The notes beneath the pieces are model-generated. The model had not been told where the DNA came from and did no database searches. It was given only the letters and a program-made list of their open reading frames with translations. Shown here piece by piece: positions 42,338-54,353 of a DNA stretch of 64,000 nt; positions within the stretch are counted from its first letter, which is position 1, and every line of letters starts with the position of its first letter. The DNA is from Microglena sp. YARC (taxonomy: Eukaryota > Chlorophyta > Chlorophyceae > Chlamydomonadales > Chlamydomonadaceae): the NCBI GenBank assembly GCA_022414725.1, contig CM039463.1:86649703-86713702 (forward strand), given 5' to 3'. The position numbers and the translations under genes are program-made.

Positions 42338-45232
42338 TTACATTGTATCTGTCGTTGCTTCTTTCGCGAGCGTGTCTGCCTCGTCATTCCCTACGATTCC
42401 TGAGTGAGATCGGACCTTAAGCAGGCGTGTGGTAGCAGCAGCGTTGTGTCTGTTGATAATGTGGATGGCGATGTCTTGCAGGAGGTCGCGGTGTTTGTTT
42501 TCCCGGGTCCTGCTGGGACGGTAAATGTGCAGGTTAATGAGCTGCAAGGAGCATAAGCTGTCGGAGTAGATGGTGAGTTCTTCATCTATTTCGGAGTGTA
42601 TGAGTGCTTGTTGGATTGCCACGAGTTCCGCGCGATTGATGTCGGCAGTGATGCCCTGTCCGCCAGGGTCTATGCGGAGGCAACGTGCAGCGGCCCTGGG
42701 GGAGTATACGCCTGCCCCTAGGCGTAGGACGCCTTCTTTGTCTATGATGGCACTTCCATCTGTGTATAGAGCGAGGCCTGGTGCTTGTATGTAGGATAGC
42801 ATGTGTGCACGGGAGCACGGGGGGTGTTATGGGTGTGGGGTCTATCTGCATGGGGGTGGGTTGTTGTGCCCAGGTCTTAAGGAGGGAGCTAAGTGCCTTG
42901 GGTAGGTGGGTGGTAGGGAGGCCCAATTGGGAGGGGGGGGACCTGGTCGTGGGATGGAAGTGGCCCCCATGTCCCTCATGGTTTGGGCCCATGTGGTGGG
43001 TGGGTTGTGGAGGTACTTGGCATGGCCAGCTGGGTTTGAGATGGCAATGAGCTTGTAGGTTCCTCTGTGTCTCTTGGCAGGGGTGAGTTTGCCCCCCGTC
43101 CAGATTAGGGAGGGGGTGAGGGGTTTGGCCTTGGTAGGCAGAGTGGCTAGTTCCATAGCCCATGGGTGATTTAGGAGGGCGTTATGGGCATATGTGGGTT
43201 TGTGTGGGACCAAGAGGATGGTGCACGCGGGAATATCTAGGGTGTGAGCATGTATGGCACTGCCTAGTGCCCATCGAACAGCCTTGTGGGCCTCTTCAGG
43301 GTTCTGGCTGGTGAGATGTGTGTCTCCCCCGTACCAAGGTTGGGAGTAGCAGTGGGGTCCTAAGCCAAACAGTTGGCCAATGGGGGTGGGGGTGTTGCCC
43401 ATGGGGAGGTGGGGACTCATTAGGAGGGGTGATGTGTCAAGGTCCGTTGTCATCCCCAGGGTGGGCATAGCTTTGTGTATGGCAGGGGAGACATTGGAGA
43501 TGGTAGTGTCTTTGTGCTGTGATAGGAGGGTGGCTACGTGTCCAGCGAAGGTTCCTGTGATGTGGAGGGTCCAGAGGTGGGGAGAGTGTGCCTTGGTGGT
43601 ATGGTATCTGTGGTGGAGGAGGTGGAGTTGGGAGAGGGGTATATGACCGACACATTGGCCTGTTGGTGAGTAGACGTAGGTGGTGTCTCCGTTGTTGAGT
43701 TGGGGGGGGAGGTGGTGGTACCTGTCATTCAGTGTACCAGCCTGTATGTGGTATTTGCCGGGGGGGTGGATATCCCAGTCTGGGTGGTGGTCTGACGTGC
43801 TAATGATGAGGTTTTGCCTTAGTTCGCTGTACCATTTGGCATCAAACTCTCCTCCCTCCGCCCACTGTCCTTGTTGTTGGAGGTTAGTGAGGTGGAGGTC
43901 TTGTCTGGGTGGAATGGAGGGGGTGGCGGCTTTGGGGGTAGATTCAGTGTTGTAGGCATGGAGGAGTTCCTGGAATCTGGTGGGACCAACCAGCAGGGTG
44001 ATTTGTTCCTCTGTGAGATGGACGGGGGACCAAGTGACCACAATGGAGGTGGCAGAGGAGTAGGTGTGGGAATGCACGGGAGGCCAGCAGATATGTAACA
44101 AGGGAGATGGTGGCAGAGAATGGTACATGGGGCTTTCTGGACCCTCCAATATCTGTGATGGGGGGTTTCTCGGGGTTTGTTAGCCTTCCTCTTTTGGGCT
44201 CTGAAGCCCAGGAGATGGGTCAGGCTGTGTAGGTTGCCATATAGGAGGTGGAGGAGCTTGGCTGGGGTTGGGGAGCAAGAAGGTCTGGGTAGAGACAGCA
44301 TACACCAGGTCGTCGGGGGGGCTGTTCTTACGGATGGTGTGGTGTTTGTAGTAGGAGGCGTCAGTACATTTGTGGGTGTCATTTCTGATGAATTGCATTC
44401 TGGCAGTCCAAGCAATCTTAAGGTCAGTGCTCCAGGCTTGAGCATACTTGGTGGGGTGAAGATAGGACTCTCTGGCCCACCACATGTGTGCATTGGAGGC
44501 AGGGATCTCCTCAATATTATGCGTGGGGGGCTGTGTTGTGGTTGGGGTACGGATGCCGGCATTGGGGGTCAAGGGTCGGGGCGGTACGGGGGCGGTGTCC
44601 CAGTTGTTAAGGTGGTGGCTGATAGTATATGTGGAGAACTTGGTAATGTGCCGTTGGGGGATGCGTAGGTGGATGGGGAGGGTCCTCGATGCCAAGGGCA
44701 GGGGGCTGTGGCAGGAGTAGGGTTGAGGTGGGCTTCCAGGTGGGGGTGGAGAGCACAGGTGTAGACTGAGTCTGTTGAGGGCAACTTTATGCCTAGTGGA
44801 GACTCTTGTGCCGTAGGTGTGGGAGAGGGTATTGGATGGGATGATTGTGGTCCCATCAGGGCTCACAATGTCAGCTAGGGAAGTAATGCCCAAGGGGATG
44901 AGGGTTTTGAGAAGATTGGGGGGAATGGTGTGTTCGGGTATGTCCGGGAGGGAGTCTTGAAGGGGTTTGAGTAGGGTTTCGTCCTCCATATGGATTTGGG
45001 TGGAGGCTCTTTTGAGGATGTGCATTTGCTTGGCCAGGGTAAAGTATTGAAGTGTGTGGCTGGGCAAGGTAAGAGGATCCATACCATGGAGCATAGCAGC
45101 TTCTTTGTGGAGGAGGGCTTTGGTCAGCCTGCCTAGTTTCCCGGTGTCGTTGAGGGACCTAGTGAGGTGAGCTGCTGTAATTTGAGCATAGTCCACCATT
45201 AGGGAGGGGATGCCCAATCCTGCCTGTCCCAA
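42338..45232 (-). pseudogene. LINE-D RT C-terminus, unassigned region and RNase H
   Basis: Frames 45232-44180, 44149-42842 and 42802-42338 follow the RT. The middle part is Pro/Thr/His-rich with compact blocks (PSIPPRQDLHLTNLQQQGQW, HPDWDIHPP, YGGDTHLTSQNPEEAHKAVR, PACTILLVPHKP) that are also recognisable in LINE-B; I cannot name this domain. RNase H follows with LALYTDGSAIID, AELVAIQQAL, SDSLCSLQLIN and VGNDEADTLAKEA, which gives the usual Asp/Glu/Asp/Asp set. The frame breaks at 42338 by loss of one G relative to LINE-C. Confidence 0.8.
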
Positions 45233-45272
45233 GGGGAGGCAGACACTAGCAGTTGGGAATGAGGGGTGTAGG

Positions 45273-48200
45273 TCACAGCATTTTTTTAGCCAGGGTCCAT
45301 ATGGCCTTGTCTAAGATGCCTATATCTGAATAGCTGTAGGGTGCTACAGTCATAGGGTAGGTGATGGCAGGTTTAATACACGTGGTGATGAGTCTGAGAC
45401 ATTGGAGAGGGGTGGCGCCTTTCGGTTTAGCAGTGGTGAGGATTTGGTGTCCTTTACTATGTATGAGGGCCAGGGCTTGTTTCATGAGGGGTCTCCAGTT
45501 TAGGGTGAGGCTAACCGGCACCCCTAGATACTTGTATGGTTCATTGGGGGGAAGGTATGTAGCCCATGTGTCGTTAATGAGGATGGTGTTGTGGAGAAGT
45601 TTGGTTAGGGCCTTGTGGTTGGTGGGATCCTTGGGGTGGGAGCCATGCAATTTGCCAGTGATCATGCACTTACCCCCGTTAAGAGGAATCCCAGACCAAG
45701 TACTGAATTGTTGCACTTTAAGGCATTGTACCTTGAGGTCGTCTGCTGTGTTAGTGACCACAATGGTGTCATCAGCATATCCTAGACTACCTCTTTTATC
45801 TTGGTCAGTATTGGATGTTGAGGTTATGCCTTGCTTGTATCCTCTGCCCCCGGCTTGTAGCCATCTGAGGAGAGGTTCGATGAAGATGATGAAGAGTAGG
45901 GGGGAGAGGGTGTCACCTTGGATGGTGCCTCTTGTGATTTGAATGGGTTTGCCTTGGGTGTTGTTGAGGTACATGTGGGTGGTAGCCCCGTTGTAAATTC
46001 CTTTCACTGTTTCAATGACATCTACCGGGATTCCAAGGTCGTACATAGTTTGGAGCAGCTTGTCATGGTCCACCATATTAAAGGCAGATGAGAAGTCAAA
46101 GTAGGCAGCAAACAAGTCTCTTTTAGAGTGGGCCGCATCCTCGATGTCATGTAGGAGGTGGGTGAGCTGCCTATGGGTGCTTCTGTTCTGTCTGAATCCC
46201 TCTTGGGAGTCACTGAGGACTTGGTACAGATCCAAGTATTTGGACATCACTGTTGTAACCATGTTAGTCCACAATTTACCCATCGTGTTGTTGAGGCCAA
46301 TAGGTCTGTAGTGGTTGGCTTGGGTGGGGTCTCCTTTCTTGTAAAGCATGATGGTGTTGGAGGTCTTCCAGCACATAGGGGTGTAGCCGGTGATCCACAT
46401 AAGCCCAAACATTTTATGTATGGTGTGGTGCCAAGACCAAGGGAGGCAGGTTAGTAGTTCATTGGGGGTTCCGTCTGGGCCAGCCTGTTTGCTTTTTGCT
46501 ACGTGTTGGATGCATGTTTGGTAATTAGAGAACTCCATGAGGTAGGGTAGGATGGGGTTGGAGTGTTGGTAGGGTTGGGCCTTGGTTTCTAGGGAGAATG
46601 TGTCTAGCAGGGAGGCCCATGGAGGGGGGGTGGTCTGTCTGTCCTGGGGTAGGTATTTGCCGGTGCACGTGTGGTGAGGGGGGGCCATCATGTGTCCCAT
46701 GTGCTCCCCCAAGATGTCTAGGAGGTCTTTAGTGGACGTTTTGTGCTGGCCAGTGGTGGGGTCTTGGAGAGTCTGGGGTGACGTCGGATTCTCCGAAGTT
46801 TTGAAGATGTTTCTGTGGGCTTGTTTAGGTTTGTTGGATAGCTGGGTCATGAAGGCTGATTTGCCAGTGGCGGTAGCTGTTTGTCTGCTGTTCGTGAGGA
46901 TTCTCCGGAGGGCAGGGAGGGCCTCATCGAGGGATATATTGATTGCAGCCAAAAGGGAGGCATGGTCTGAGGCAAGCTTGATATGGGTGAGGGTGTTGGG
47001 ATGGTTATGGCATGTTTCTAGGAGAGTAGAATAGGCAGTGTGATAGGAGTTGGGGTCGGTGGTTAGGAGTTTCCTGTACGTCTTAAGCTGTTGGATATGG
47101 GAGTTGATTTTGGCGTGGGCTTTGCTCTTCTTTCTGTCAAGGAAGTGCCCTGGGATTTGGTTCCTGGCAGGGCAGGTGTCAAACATAGTGGTGAGGGCCA
47201 TCCTAATAGGTTCCATAATCTGGTTGCTGAGATGGTCAAGGTCTAATCCTTTTGCAAGGAGAGTGTGTTTGACTTGGTGGAGGTGGGATGGGAGGGAATT
47301 GTCTCCCATGAGGTTGGTGGCCTGGTCCCACCAGTCCCTGATGGTTTGGGTGTGTTCCATGAAGAAGGTAGTGTGCGTTTCTTCAATGGCCTTTCTGGTG
47401 GCGTTCATGGAGGCCTTGCTGACGGGGGTGACTAGTTGTTGGGGTCTAGGAGGGGGGGTGTCAGTCAAAGTCAGGGGTATGGGAAGGTAAATAGGGGGGA
47501 TAATTTGGTGAAGGGCCATGTGGTCTAGGTATCCTCCGACCTCCCTGGTTTTTTCACTAATATGGGGCTGGAGGGGGTTGGGGCAAGGGGAGATGAGGAT
47601 GTCATCGATTCTGCTGTGGTGCTCGAGGTTGCCTTCCTGGTAGCAATGGAAGGTGGGTGCTCTAGTGAAAGGGTTGGTGGGGTGGAGGTTGAGTTGGGAG
47701 CACATTGATATGTGATGTTGGTCTGTGTGGGAAGTGGCGTGGGTAGATCTATCTGAGGGAAAGAGGGTTGCATTCCAATCCCCTCCACAGAGTGTGGTGT
47801 GATTGGGCTTTTTGGTGTGAGTCCCGATGTATGTATATGCGGCTTGCCGTTGCTGGGGTTGGTCATGGGGCATGTAGACGCCTATGATGTGTGTAGGAGT
47901 TGGGGTGTTTGAGCCGAAGGTGATGTGCACCAGGCAACCAGCCAGGTCTGCATTGACTTCATGGTGGACGGGGGGCCTAATTGCTTGTGGGTGAGGATTA
48001 TGACCCCTCCTTTACCGTGGTTGTTGTCCGGGGTTTTGGCCACACTACTGTGGTGAAGGGAGTATTGGGGGAGTTCCTTCTTGATGAATTGGATGAAGGA
48101 GAGGCAGGAGAGCAGTTTGGTTTCTGTAAGAATAGCCACATCTGGTTTGTGGTCTAGGATGTGATTGAGAATTAGCTCCCAGGAGCTCCTCAGCCCTCTG

Positions 48201-48611
48201 CAGTTGAGGAGTAGAAAATGTATGTTATCCATGTAGTAGTCTAGGGGTGACGGGACATGGTGGGTGGGTTGTTGGGCGGGTCCATTATCCTTAGGGGTAA
48301 AAGGTGGTGTTTGTTTGAGTTTAATGTTGGGGCCCAGTTTTTGTGAGTGTTTCAGATGCTTGTTGGGGTGCCTGATATTTTTTGTGGTGGGGGGGTGCTC
48401 TGTGTTACCACGTTTTTTCAGGTTGTTGACAGTTGGGGCGTTGCAAGTGACAGTGCAGAGATTGGGTTGTCCGGGTAGGAGGGTAGTGACCCCGGGGTGG
48501 TAGGTGGTGGCTGCAAGTGGGAGGGTTGGCTCTGGGGCAGCATCTCCTGTATCGCAGTCCATTTGCGTGCTGGGGGGGATGTGCGGTTGGGCGGGCTGGC
48601 GTCCTTCATCA
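45273..48611 (-). pseudogene. LINE-D APE endonuclease and reverse transcriptase
   Basis: The APE domain starts IHFLLLNCRGLRSSWELILN and continues PDVAILTETKL (48235-48100). A one-base indel in a G6/C6 run at 47970-47975 shifts the frame; then come GVYMPHDQ, CGGDWNATLF (about 47780), HSRIDDILIS and LDHMALHQ. An 885-codon frame (47930-45273) carries RT: SKQAGPDGTPNELLTCLPWS, YRPIGLNNTMGKLW, YFDFSSAFNMVDHDKLLQTM, RGTIQGDTLSPLLFIIFIEP and GYADDTIVV. It ends at an extra A in a run near 45287 (LINE-C has one fewer and reads on). Two homopolymer indels thus separate it from an open frame. Confidence 0.9.
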
Positions 48612-48623
48612 TGGTCTCCACAG

Positions 48624-49789
48624 ACCTTATTACGGCGCTTCCGCCAACATCGTCGGGCCATGACGCCATCGCTGTGTTCGTCGACAAGCTGTCCAAGATG
48701 GTTCATGTCGAGCCGTGTCACACAACGATTAACGCAGAGGAATTCGCTTCCCTATACCTCAATCAGGTCATCCGATATCATGGTATCCCGAAGAAGCTCC
48801 TCAGTGATCGCGACACGCGATTCACAGGTCATTTCGGCGTTGCTCTACATCGTTTAATGGGCACGCGACAGGCGTTTTCGACAGCGTTCCATCCACAGAC
48901 TGACCGTCAGACAGAACGCATGAACCGCGTCATCGAGGACATGATTCGCCACTACGTGGGGCCATACCATGACGATTGGGATAAGTCTTTGGCATTGGTG
49001 GAGTTCGCTATCAACAATTCCTACCAAGAGTCAATTCAGAACACACCCTTTCGAGCGTACCTTGGCTACGACCCTACGACGCCTCTCAAGGCGGAAGTCG
49101 AATCGAAATGTCCAGCTGCCAACAATTGGTGGGCTGATCACATTGAACGCCAAGATCAATGCAAAGCATGCAAGCAAGATCGGCAGAAAGCCCATTACGA
49201 TAAACGACGAACGGAGGTTTTCTTCAACCTTGGTGATAAAGTTCTCTTGTCCACCCGCAATATGAAGTTCAAAGCAACGGGTAAACCTAAATTTACACCT
49301 CGTTTTGTTGGTCCCTACACGATTACAGAATGCATTGGTCCGCGCGACGAGCAGACTGGAGTCGTCCGGCAGGTCACGGCGTGCCACTTAGCCTTGCCTA
49401 AGATGATGCGCATCCACCCCGTGTTTCACGTGGGTTTGATCAAGCATTGGCGCTCTGATGGCGTTGTCCATGTTGGACAACCGCTTGAGTTCGTCTCCGA
49501 CGGCGCTCCGATTTGGAACATCCAATGCATCATGAGCGAAAAATCACGTGTCATCGGCACATCCAGCAAACGACGTCTCGAATACTTGGTCCGATGGCAA
49601 GACTTCGGTATTGAGCAAGACACTTGGGAACTCGCCAAGGCGGTTAAGAAAAGTGCCCCTCACGTCGTCGATGCATGGCAATCACGTGTTACGCCCGTTG
49701 TCTCCCGACGTACATCAAAAAAACGGGCCCATCACCCACCCATCGCACTCGACGCATACGACACGGCGGTTAGATTGCTTTATTTATAA
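48624..49789 (+). pseudogene. G1 integrase core and chromodomain
   Basis: Continues directly from 41249 without loss. The DDE core is in TDLITALPPTSSGHDAIAVF, SDRDTRFTGHFG and TERMNRVIEDMIRHYVG; the GPY/F-type part is in FTPRFVGPYTITECIG; the chromodomain is in RRLEYLVRWQDFGIEQDTWE. The frame is open for about 388 codons to a TAA at 49787-49789 and lacks the frameshift seen in G2. Integrase of this kind tethers to chromatin via the chromodomain. Confidence 0.9.
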
Positions 49790-49943
49790 AGTTGTCTTTC
49801 TCGGAGTACTCAAAAGGGATGTTAAATGGTTCTCTCCGAAACCAACTTGTTTCATCAAGTATATTTTGAGCACGGCACATACGACGACTACTGGTATTAC
49901 ATCCCACCTCTATTACGATCAGATGCGGGGTCCGCATCTCTTC

Positions 49944-49957
49944 TGGAGGGGGGGGAG
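49944..49957 (+). promoter_or_regulatory. G1 polypurine tract
   Basis: The purine run tggagggggggggag lies directly before the 3' LTR and would prime plus-strand synthesis. G2 has the equivalent tract at 18329-18341 on the minus strand. Confidence 0.85.
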
Positions 49958-50303
49958 TGTAACGGTACAGAACCCTTCACGGGTACTCTGGCCGTCCAGC
50001 AAGGCATACGGGTACCCCGTACCCGTAAGCCACGTGACGAACGCACATGATACAGTACCATACCTATGTACTGCCTCATCTCTCACAACGCACACGTTGC
50101 GCACATAGACACGAGCTACTCGGAACGAACCCTTCTACTCCTACCACGAAGACGTTCGCTCCCTGACTCTCTACATCCCCTGCTAAGGTAACCCTCTACT
50201 TGTTCTGCTAGTTCACCCATATCAACATACACGTAAACACACATCACGCATCGCGTTCCCTAGTCTACCCCCAAGCTGCTAAGGAGCATCCTGAGTTGTT
50301 ACA
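49958..50303 (+). repeat. G1 3' LTR
   Basis: 346 bp with TGTAAC/GTTACA ends, followed by the target repeat ctcat. Confidence 0.95.
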
Positions 50304-50398
50304 CTCATGGCGTGGGTGCAAGTCCCGATATGCCTCTCATGGCATTGTCGTCCTCGACGATTAATACCGCCTCTCATGGCGAAGGTGCAAGTCCTCAT
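50304..50398 (+). repeat. 69-bp tandem repeat of LINE-B (right part)
   Basis: Resumes the array cut at 12450: one full 69-bp unit (with atcctcgacgattaata-type palindrome gtcgtcctcgac) and a decayed partial unit ending ggtgcaagtcctcatg. Confidence 0.85.
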
Positions 50399-51145
50399 GA
50401 TCACAATAATATCATAATAATAATAGTGATCTCCTGCTCCTTAGTCATAGACTTTTATAGCACTTCTCTGATTCTTCTCCTCCTCCTGGCTATTTGTTGG
50501 ATCATAGGGTGTACTAAGCACAGTACACCCACAATTGATAAGCCAACCGTGAATAGCCTCCTTCTTTTTAATCCCTCTGCAAAGCAGAATTCTAGCTGTG
50601 AACCTAATAGGAAATCCTGCACTCAGGACTTTAGAATTTTGACTCATCCCACCTGGGAAACAGCCCCTAGGGGAGGCAGACCTACTCCCAGACCCCGTTC
50701 CACCTCTGTAAAAAGTTCTTGTTATTGGGAACCCCAAATAGCCTCTCACTGTCAAATTCATTATATTAATACCTACCTCGGATACAAGGCCCTGGACTAC
50801 AAAGATGTCCTACAATTCTCCATAAACCTCAATACACATGTCACTAACTACACTCAACATGAATGGGATCTAGAACGCGACTACTTTAACAAACTAACCG
50901 GTAACTACACAATCCCTTTAGTCAACTACTACCTGGCCAAAAGGAAATCTCACTTAGGCTTTCTCACTCGCCACAGAAACTCACAAACATACATCCCATC
51001 CCATCCTCCCACCACTACACCAAGAACTGAAGACACATCTGAGAATTATTCTGCAGGAATTATGCCTGGCAGCACGAAACAGCAAATTTTATCTCGGCTT
51101 CCTCCTAGCTGCTCAAGGTTTATCCTCCACTACAACTGTGGATAG
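50399..51145 (+). pseudogene. LINE-B frame with hydrophobic segment, N-terminal to the endonuclease
   Basis: A frame open from 50312 to 51145 joins the repeat peptide to an Ile/Leu-rich stretch (IIIIIVISCSLVIDFYST, LILLLLLAICWIIGCTKHS) and then to a polar region with IHYINTYLGYKALDYKDVLQ. I recognise no LINE domain in it. The hydrophobic run would be a membrane segment if translated, but it may also be a chance frame in decayed sequence. Confidence 0.35.
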
Positions 51146-51219
51146 GGACATGATTCTGACTACCACTTCCATCACAGCAGCAAAACCATTAAGCAAGCTA
51201 CCAATGCAGACAACATTGT

Positions 51220-52342
51220 AACCCGCTCAGCTGGATTTATCACACTTAAAAAAAAGACTCTTACTACACACCCAATTAAACATGAAGTCCCTACTGACAT
51301 AGCTGGTCATCTCACTCATCAAACTATTAACAACATCACCCACATATTAGGCGTCTACATGCCCTGCAATGACCCTGCCAGAAGAGCTCGAATTTATGAA
51401 CACATCCACTACATTATATCCCAGAACCCCTCTCACCATTACATTGCAGGGGGAGACTGGAATGCAGCTTACTACCTTACTGACAGAAGTAACACAGTCA
51501 AGCACTTGGAGGACCAGCCTCACTATCAGCATCTTAATAAATATCCAATTCACATTCAACCATCACCACGTCCCCATACTTATTCAGACAACACTTCCTA
51601 CAGCAGCAGGATAGATGACATCATTCTCATCAACCCCCCAACTGCAACCACGGTGACAGAAACCACACACCAAATGGGAGACACACTTGACCACTTGACC
51701 CTGGAACAACAAATTACCTCCTCTCTCTTTCCCCCTCCCAACCTTGACACACCACCTCACAATCCAACACCCCAACTGCAGCTCCCTCTCAAGCAACAAG
51801 ACATGGCCAAAGCTAAAGAGGCCATCTCGAATCAATTTCTCCATAAATTTCAGCACAGCCACACTAACATAGATAAAGCCTGGACTATAGCACAAACTTT
51901 ACTGGGAGAAGATAAAACATCTGCACACATTCAATCTATTAGACAAGAACTCACAGCCACCATGCCAGAAGACCTTAACAGCATGGCAGATCATCTCATG
52001 ATCACTCTTCACCAAGCTCTCTCCATCATGACTGACACCTGCCCCACCAAGCCCAGCATACGAGGCACCTTTTTGCCCAGACAAACTGCTAAAACCTACA
52101 GACGTCTTAACTACCATATTAAACACATTAAAGCACTTCGAACAGCCTCCACTCATCTTGACCAACAACAATACATGGAACTTAGAAGCACACCTCACAC
52201 GGCAGGCACATACTCACCTACCACTAAAATTAAAATACAACAGCACCTACAAAACTTACTCCTCCCTGACTACTGCCTCTCTCTAACTGCTGATATTAAA
52301 CAAAGTATTACAGAACTACGTCACATGCAGGCTGCACTCTAA
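51220..52342 (+). pseudogene. LINE-B APE endonuclease
   Basis: Nicks target DNA for target-primed reverse transcription. Motifs: ILGVYMPCNDPARRAR, YIAGGDWNAAYYLTDRS, SYSSRIDDIILINPP and MGDTLDHLTLEQQ, all parallel to LINE-D. The N-terminal beta strand with the catalytic Glu (ETK motif) is not found upstream, so the domain looks incomplete. A TAA at 52340 ends the frame before RT. Confidence 0.8.
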
Positions 52343-54303
52343 GAGGAGAGAGCAACCGCCTCCATCAAGAAATTCCGACGCCGCCTCAGCACACAGGCAC
52401 GACAAACTCACAGATACATTTTCTCTCCTGAAAATTACACACACACACCCACTGCTCTACTCGACACATCCTCAAACACACTTAGCACCAGCACCCAGGG
52501 CCTCCTGGAAGTTATGACTAAACACATGGGTAAACTTATGTCACTTCCCACTCCACCCATCTCAGATGACTATACACGACACGCCACTCCCCCTCTATGG
52601 GAAACACACACAGGTAAATACCAACTTGAAACCCCAGCCAACTCCATACAAAACACTGCCTCCCCCTACACCTATCTCTCCTCCTCAACCACCTATGATG
52701 ACTGTATTAGAAAACTCTCCACCAACAAAGCCACAGGCCCAGACGGCATACCTAATGAACTACTTGTGTGCCTCCCACAGGAAATGCACCTCATCACACA
52801 CAAACTCATGCAGCTAGTATAGATCCTGGGAGAAACACCAGACTGCTGGAAAAACTCACACACAGTCATGCTCTACAAAAAATCAGACCCTTGCTTGCCT
52901 CAAAACTACAGGCCAATAGGCCTTAACAATGCTGTAGCCAAACTCTGGACCTCCCTTGTTACTAACACTATTACTACCTACTCTGAAACCAACCACACTC
53001 TTAGTGCCTGCCAAGAAGGTTTCAGAAAAGACAAAAGTACCTATAGACAACTCTTGACCCTACTCCACAACATTGAGGATGCTGCCCTCTTCCACCAGGA
53101 CCTCTATGCTGCCTACTTTGACTTTAGCTCTGCTTTCAACATGATTGACCACCAAAAACTTCTCTGCATTATGCACAGCCTGGGTTACACCCACGACACT
53201 ATAGACACTATTAAAGGAATTTACACCAACTCTACTACACATATCCTCCTTAACAATACATCTGGCTCCCCCATCCCCATCACCAGGGGCACCATCCAGG
53301 AGACACTCTCTCCCCTTACTCTTCATTATCTTTCTAGAGCCCCTACACAGATGGCTCCGTTCTGGGGGACGAGGATACAGAGCAGCATCCCTACCCCCCA
53401 AAACAGCCAGCAGATGAAAATCACACTAGCAGCTTGGGGTATGCTGACGACACTGCCGTCCTAACCGGCAGCTCAGAGGACCTTCGTATCCAATGTGGTA
53501 AAGTCCAAACTTTTAGCATCTGGTCGGGCATTCCTCTTAACGCCACTAAATGTGTGGTCAGTGGCATACTCCACAAATCACACCCCTCACAACCTACTCA
53601 CAACAACACTCTCAAACAAAGGCTAGAAAAAAATCCCTTAGGAAATTCCTATGCTACCTACCAGCCGCCAGATCAAGCCTACAAATACTTGGGGGTTCAC
53701 ATCTCACTTACCTTAAATTGGAAAACTCAACTCCACTCTTCTATTGAAACCATCCACAACAAAGGCTTGAGTATCCTCACCAAAGCTAAAAACAGGGCAA
53801 CCCCCACCCAATGCTTACGAATAATTTCACAATGTGTCAGAGCGGCTATTAAATACCCCATGATAGTAGCTCCCTTCTCACTAACCGACATTCATGTCAT
53901 TGACAGAGCAGTATTAAAAACAGTTAAACTCTGCTGCTCCCTTCCTAGATCTTTTCCGACAAGAGCACTCCACCTCCCCAAAACAGAGGCAGGACTAGGG
54001 GTGCCCTCTCTACTTACTGAATATACCCAGATTATTGCAACAGCCCTCACCCAGTCCATGAACGACCAAGGTCACCTGGGAATCCTCACCAGGGCTCTTC
54101 TTAACAAATCAACCTCCACCATGACCACTCTAGATCCTCTCTCTCTCTCCCGCAAGCAACTTAAATATATGTCCCTAGCCCGCCAGCTGGAAATTATTAA
54201 AAATCTGACATTACAATTTCTTGGAATGACACAGAACTTCTCGACAAACTTAACATACAATCTCTCCCTCTCCCTCCACAGGCAATCCCTGTCTCACTCA
54301 TGA
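52343..54303 (+). pseudogene. LINE-B reverse transcriptase
   Basis: Motifs: NKATGPDGIPNELLVCLPQE (about 52725), then a TAG at 52819; YRPIGLNNAVAKLW, FRKDKSTYRQLLTLLHNIED, YFDFSSAFNMIDHQKLL and ITRGTIQ followed by a frameshift where DTLSPL should be (about 53300); GYADDTAVLTGSSEDLRIQC from 53434 in another frame; then KYLGVHISLTLNWKTQL and the thumb region to 54303. The catalytic Asp residues are all present, but at least one stop and one frameshift make it dead. Confidence 0.9.
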
Positions 54304-54353
54304 CTCCATTTCATGACCTGGACATCTACTAATACCATGACCTGGTCACTCCC

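Larger units (their letters stand above)
41250..48614 (-). mobile_element. LINE-D: nearly full-length Dualen-like LINE inserted in G1 integrase
   Basis: 7,365 bp flanked by tctccacag (41241-41249 and 48615-48623). On the minus strand it ends ggcgttatc followed by 13 T (plus-strand A run 41250-41262), so the sense strand has an oligo-T rather than oligo-A tail. Domains run APE endonuclease, RT, unassigned region, RNase H, zinc knuckle, restriction-like endonuclease. The 5' end near ATGATGAAGGAC may be truncated. Very close to LINE-C and clearly diverged from LINE-B. Confidence 0.9.
12451..50303 (+). mobile_element. G1: Ty3/gypsy chromodomain LTR retrotransposon, host of several nested insertions
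   Basis: Outer 346-bp LTRs at 12451-12796 and 49958-50303 start TGTAAC and end GTTACA, and are flanked by the 5-bp repeat ctcat (12446-12450, 50304-50308). I see only three differences between the two LTRs, so the insertion is recent. An initiator-Met-type primer site and a polypurine tract are present. Remaining G1 body: 12797-14313, 37722-41249 and 48624-49957, minus smaller insertions. Relative to G2 about 3 kb of gag is missing between 14313 and 37722. Confidence 0.8.
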
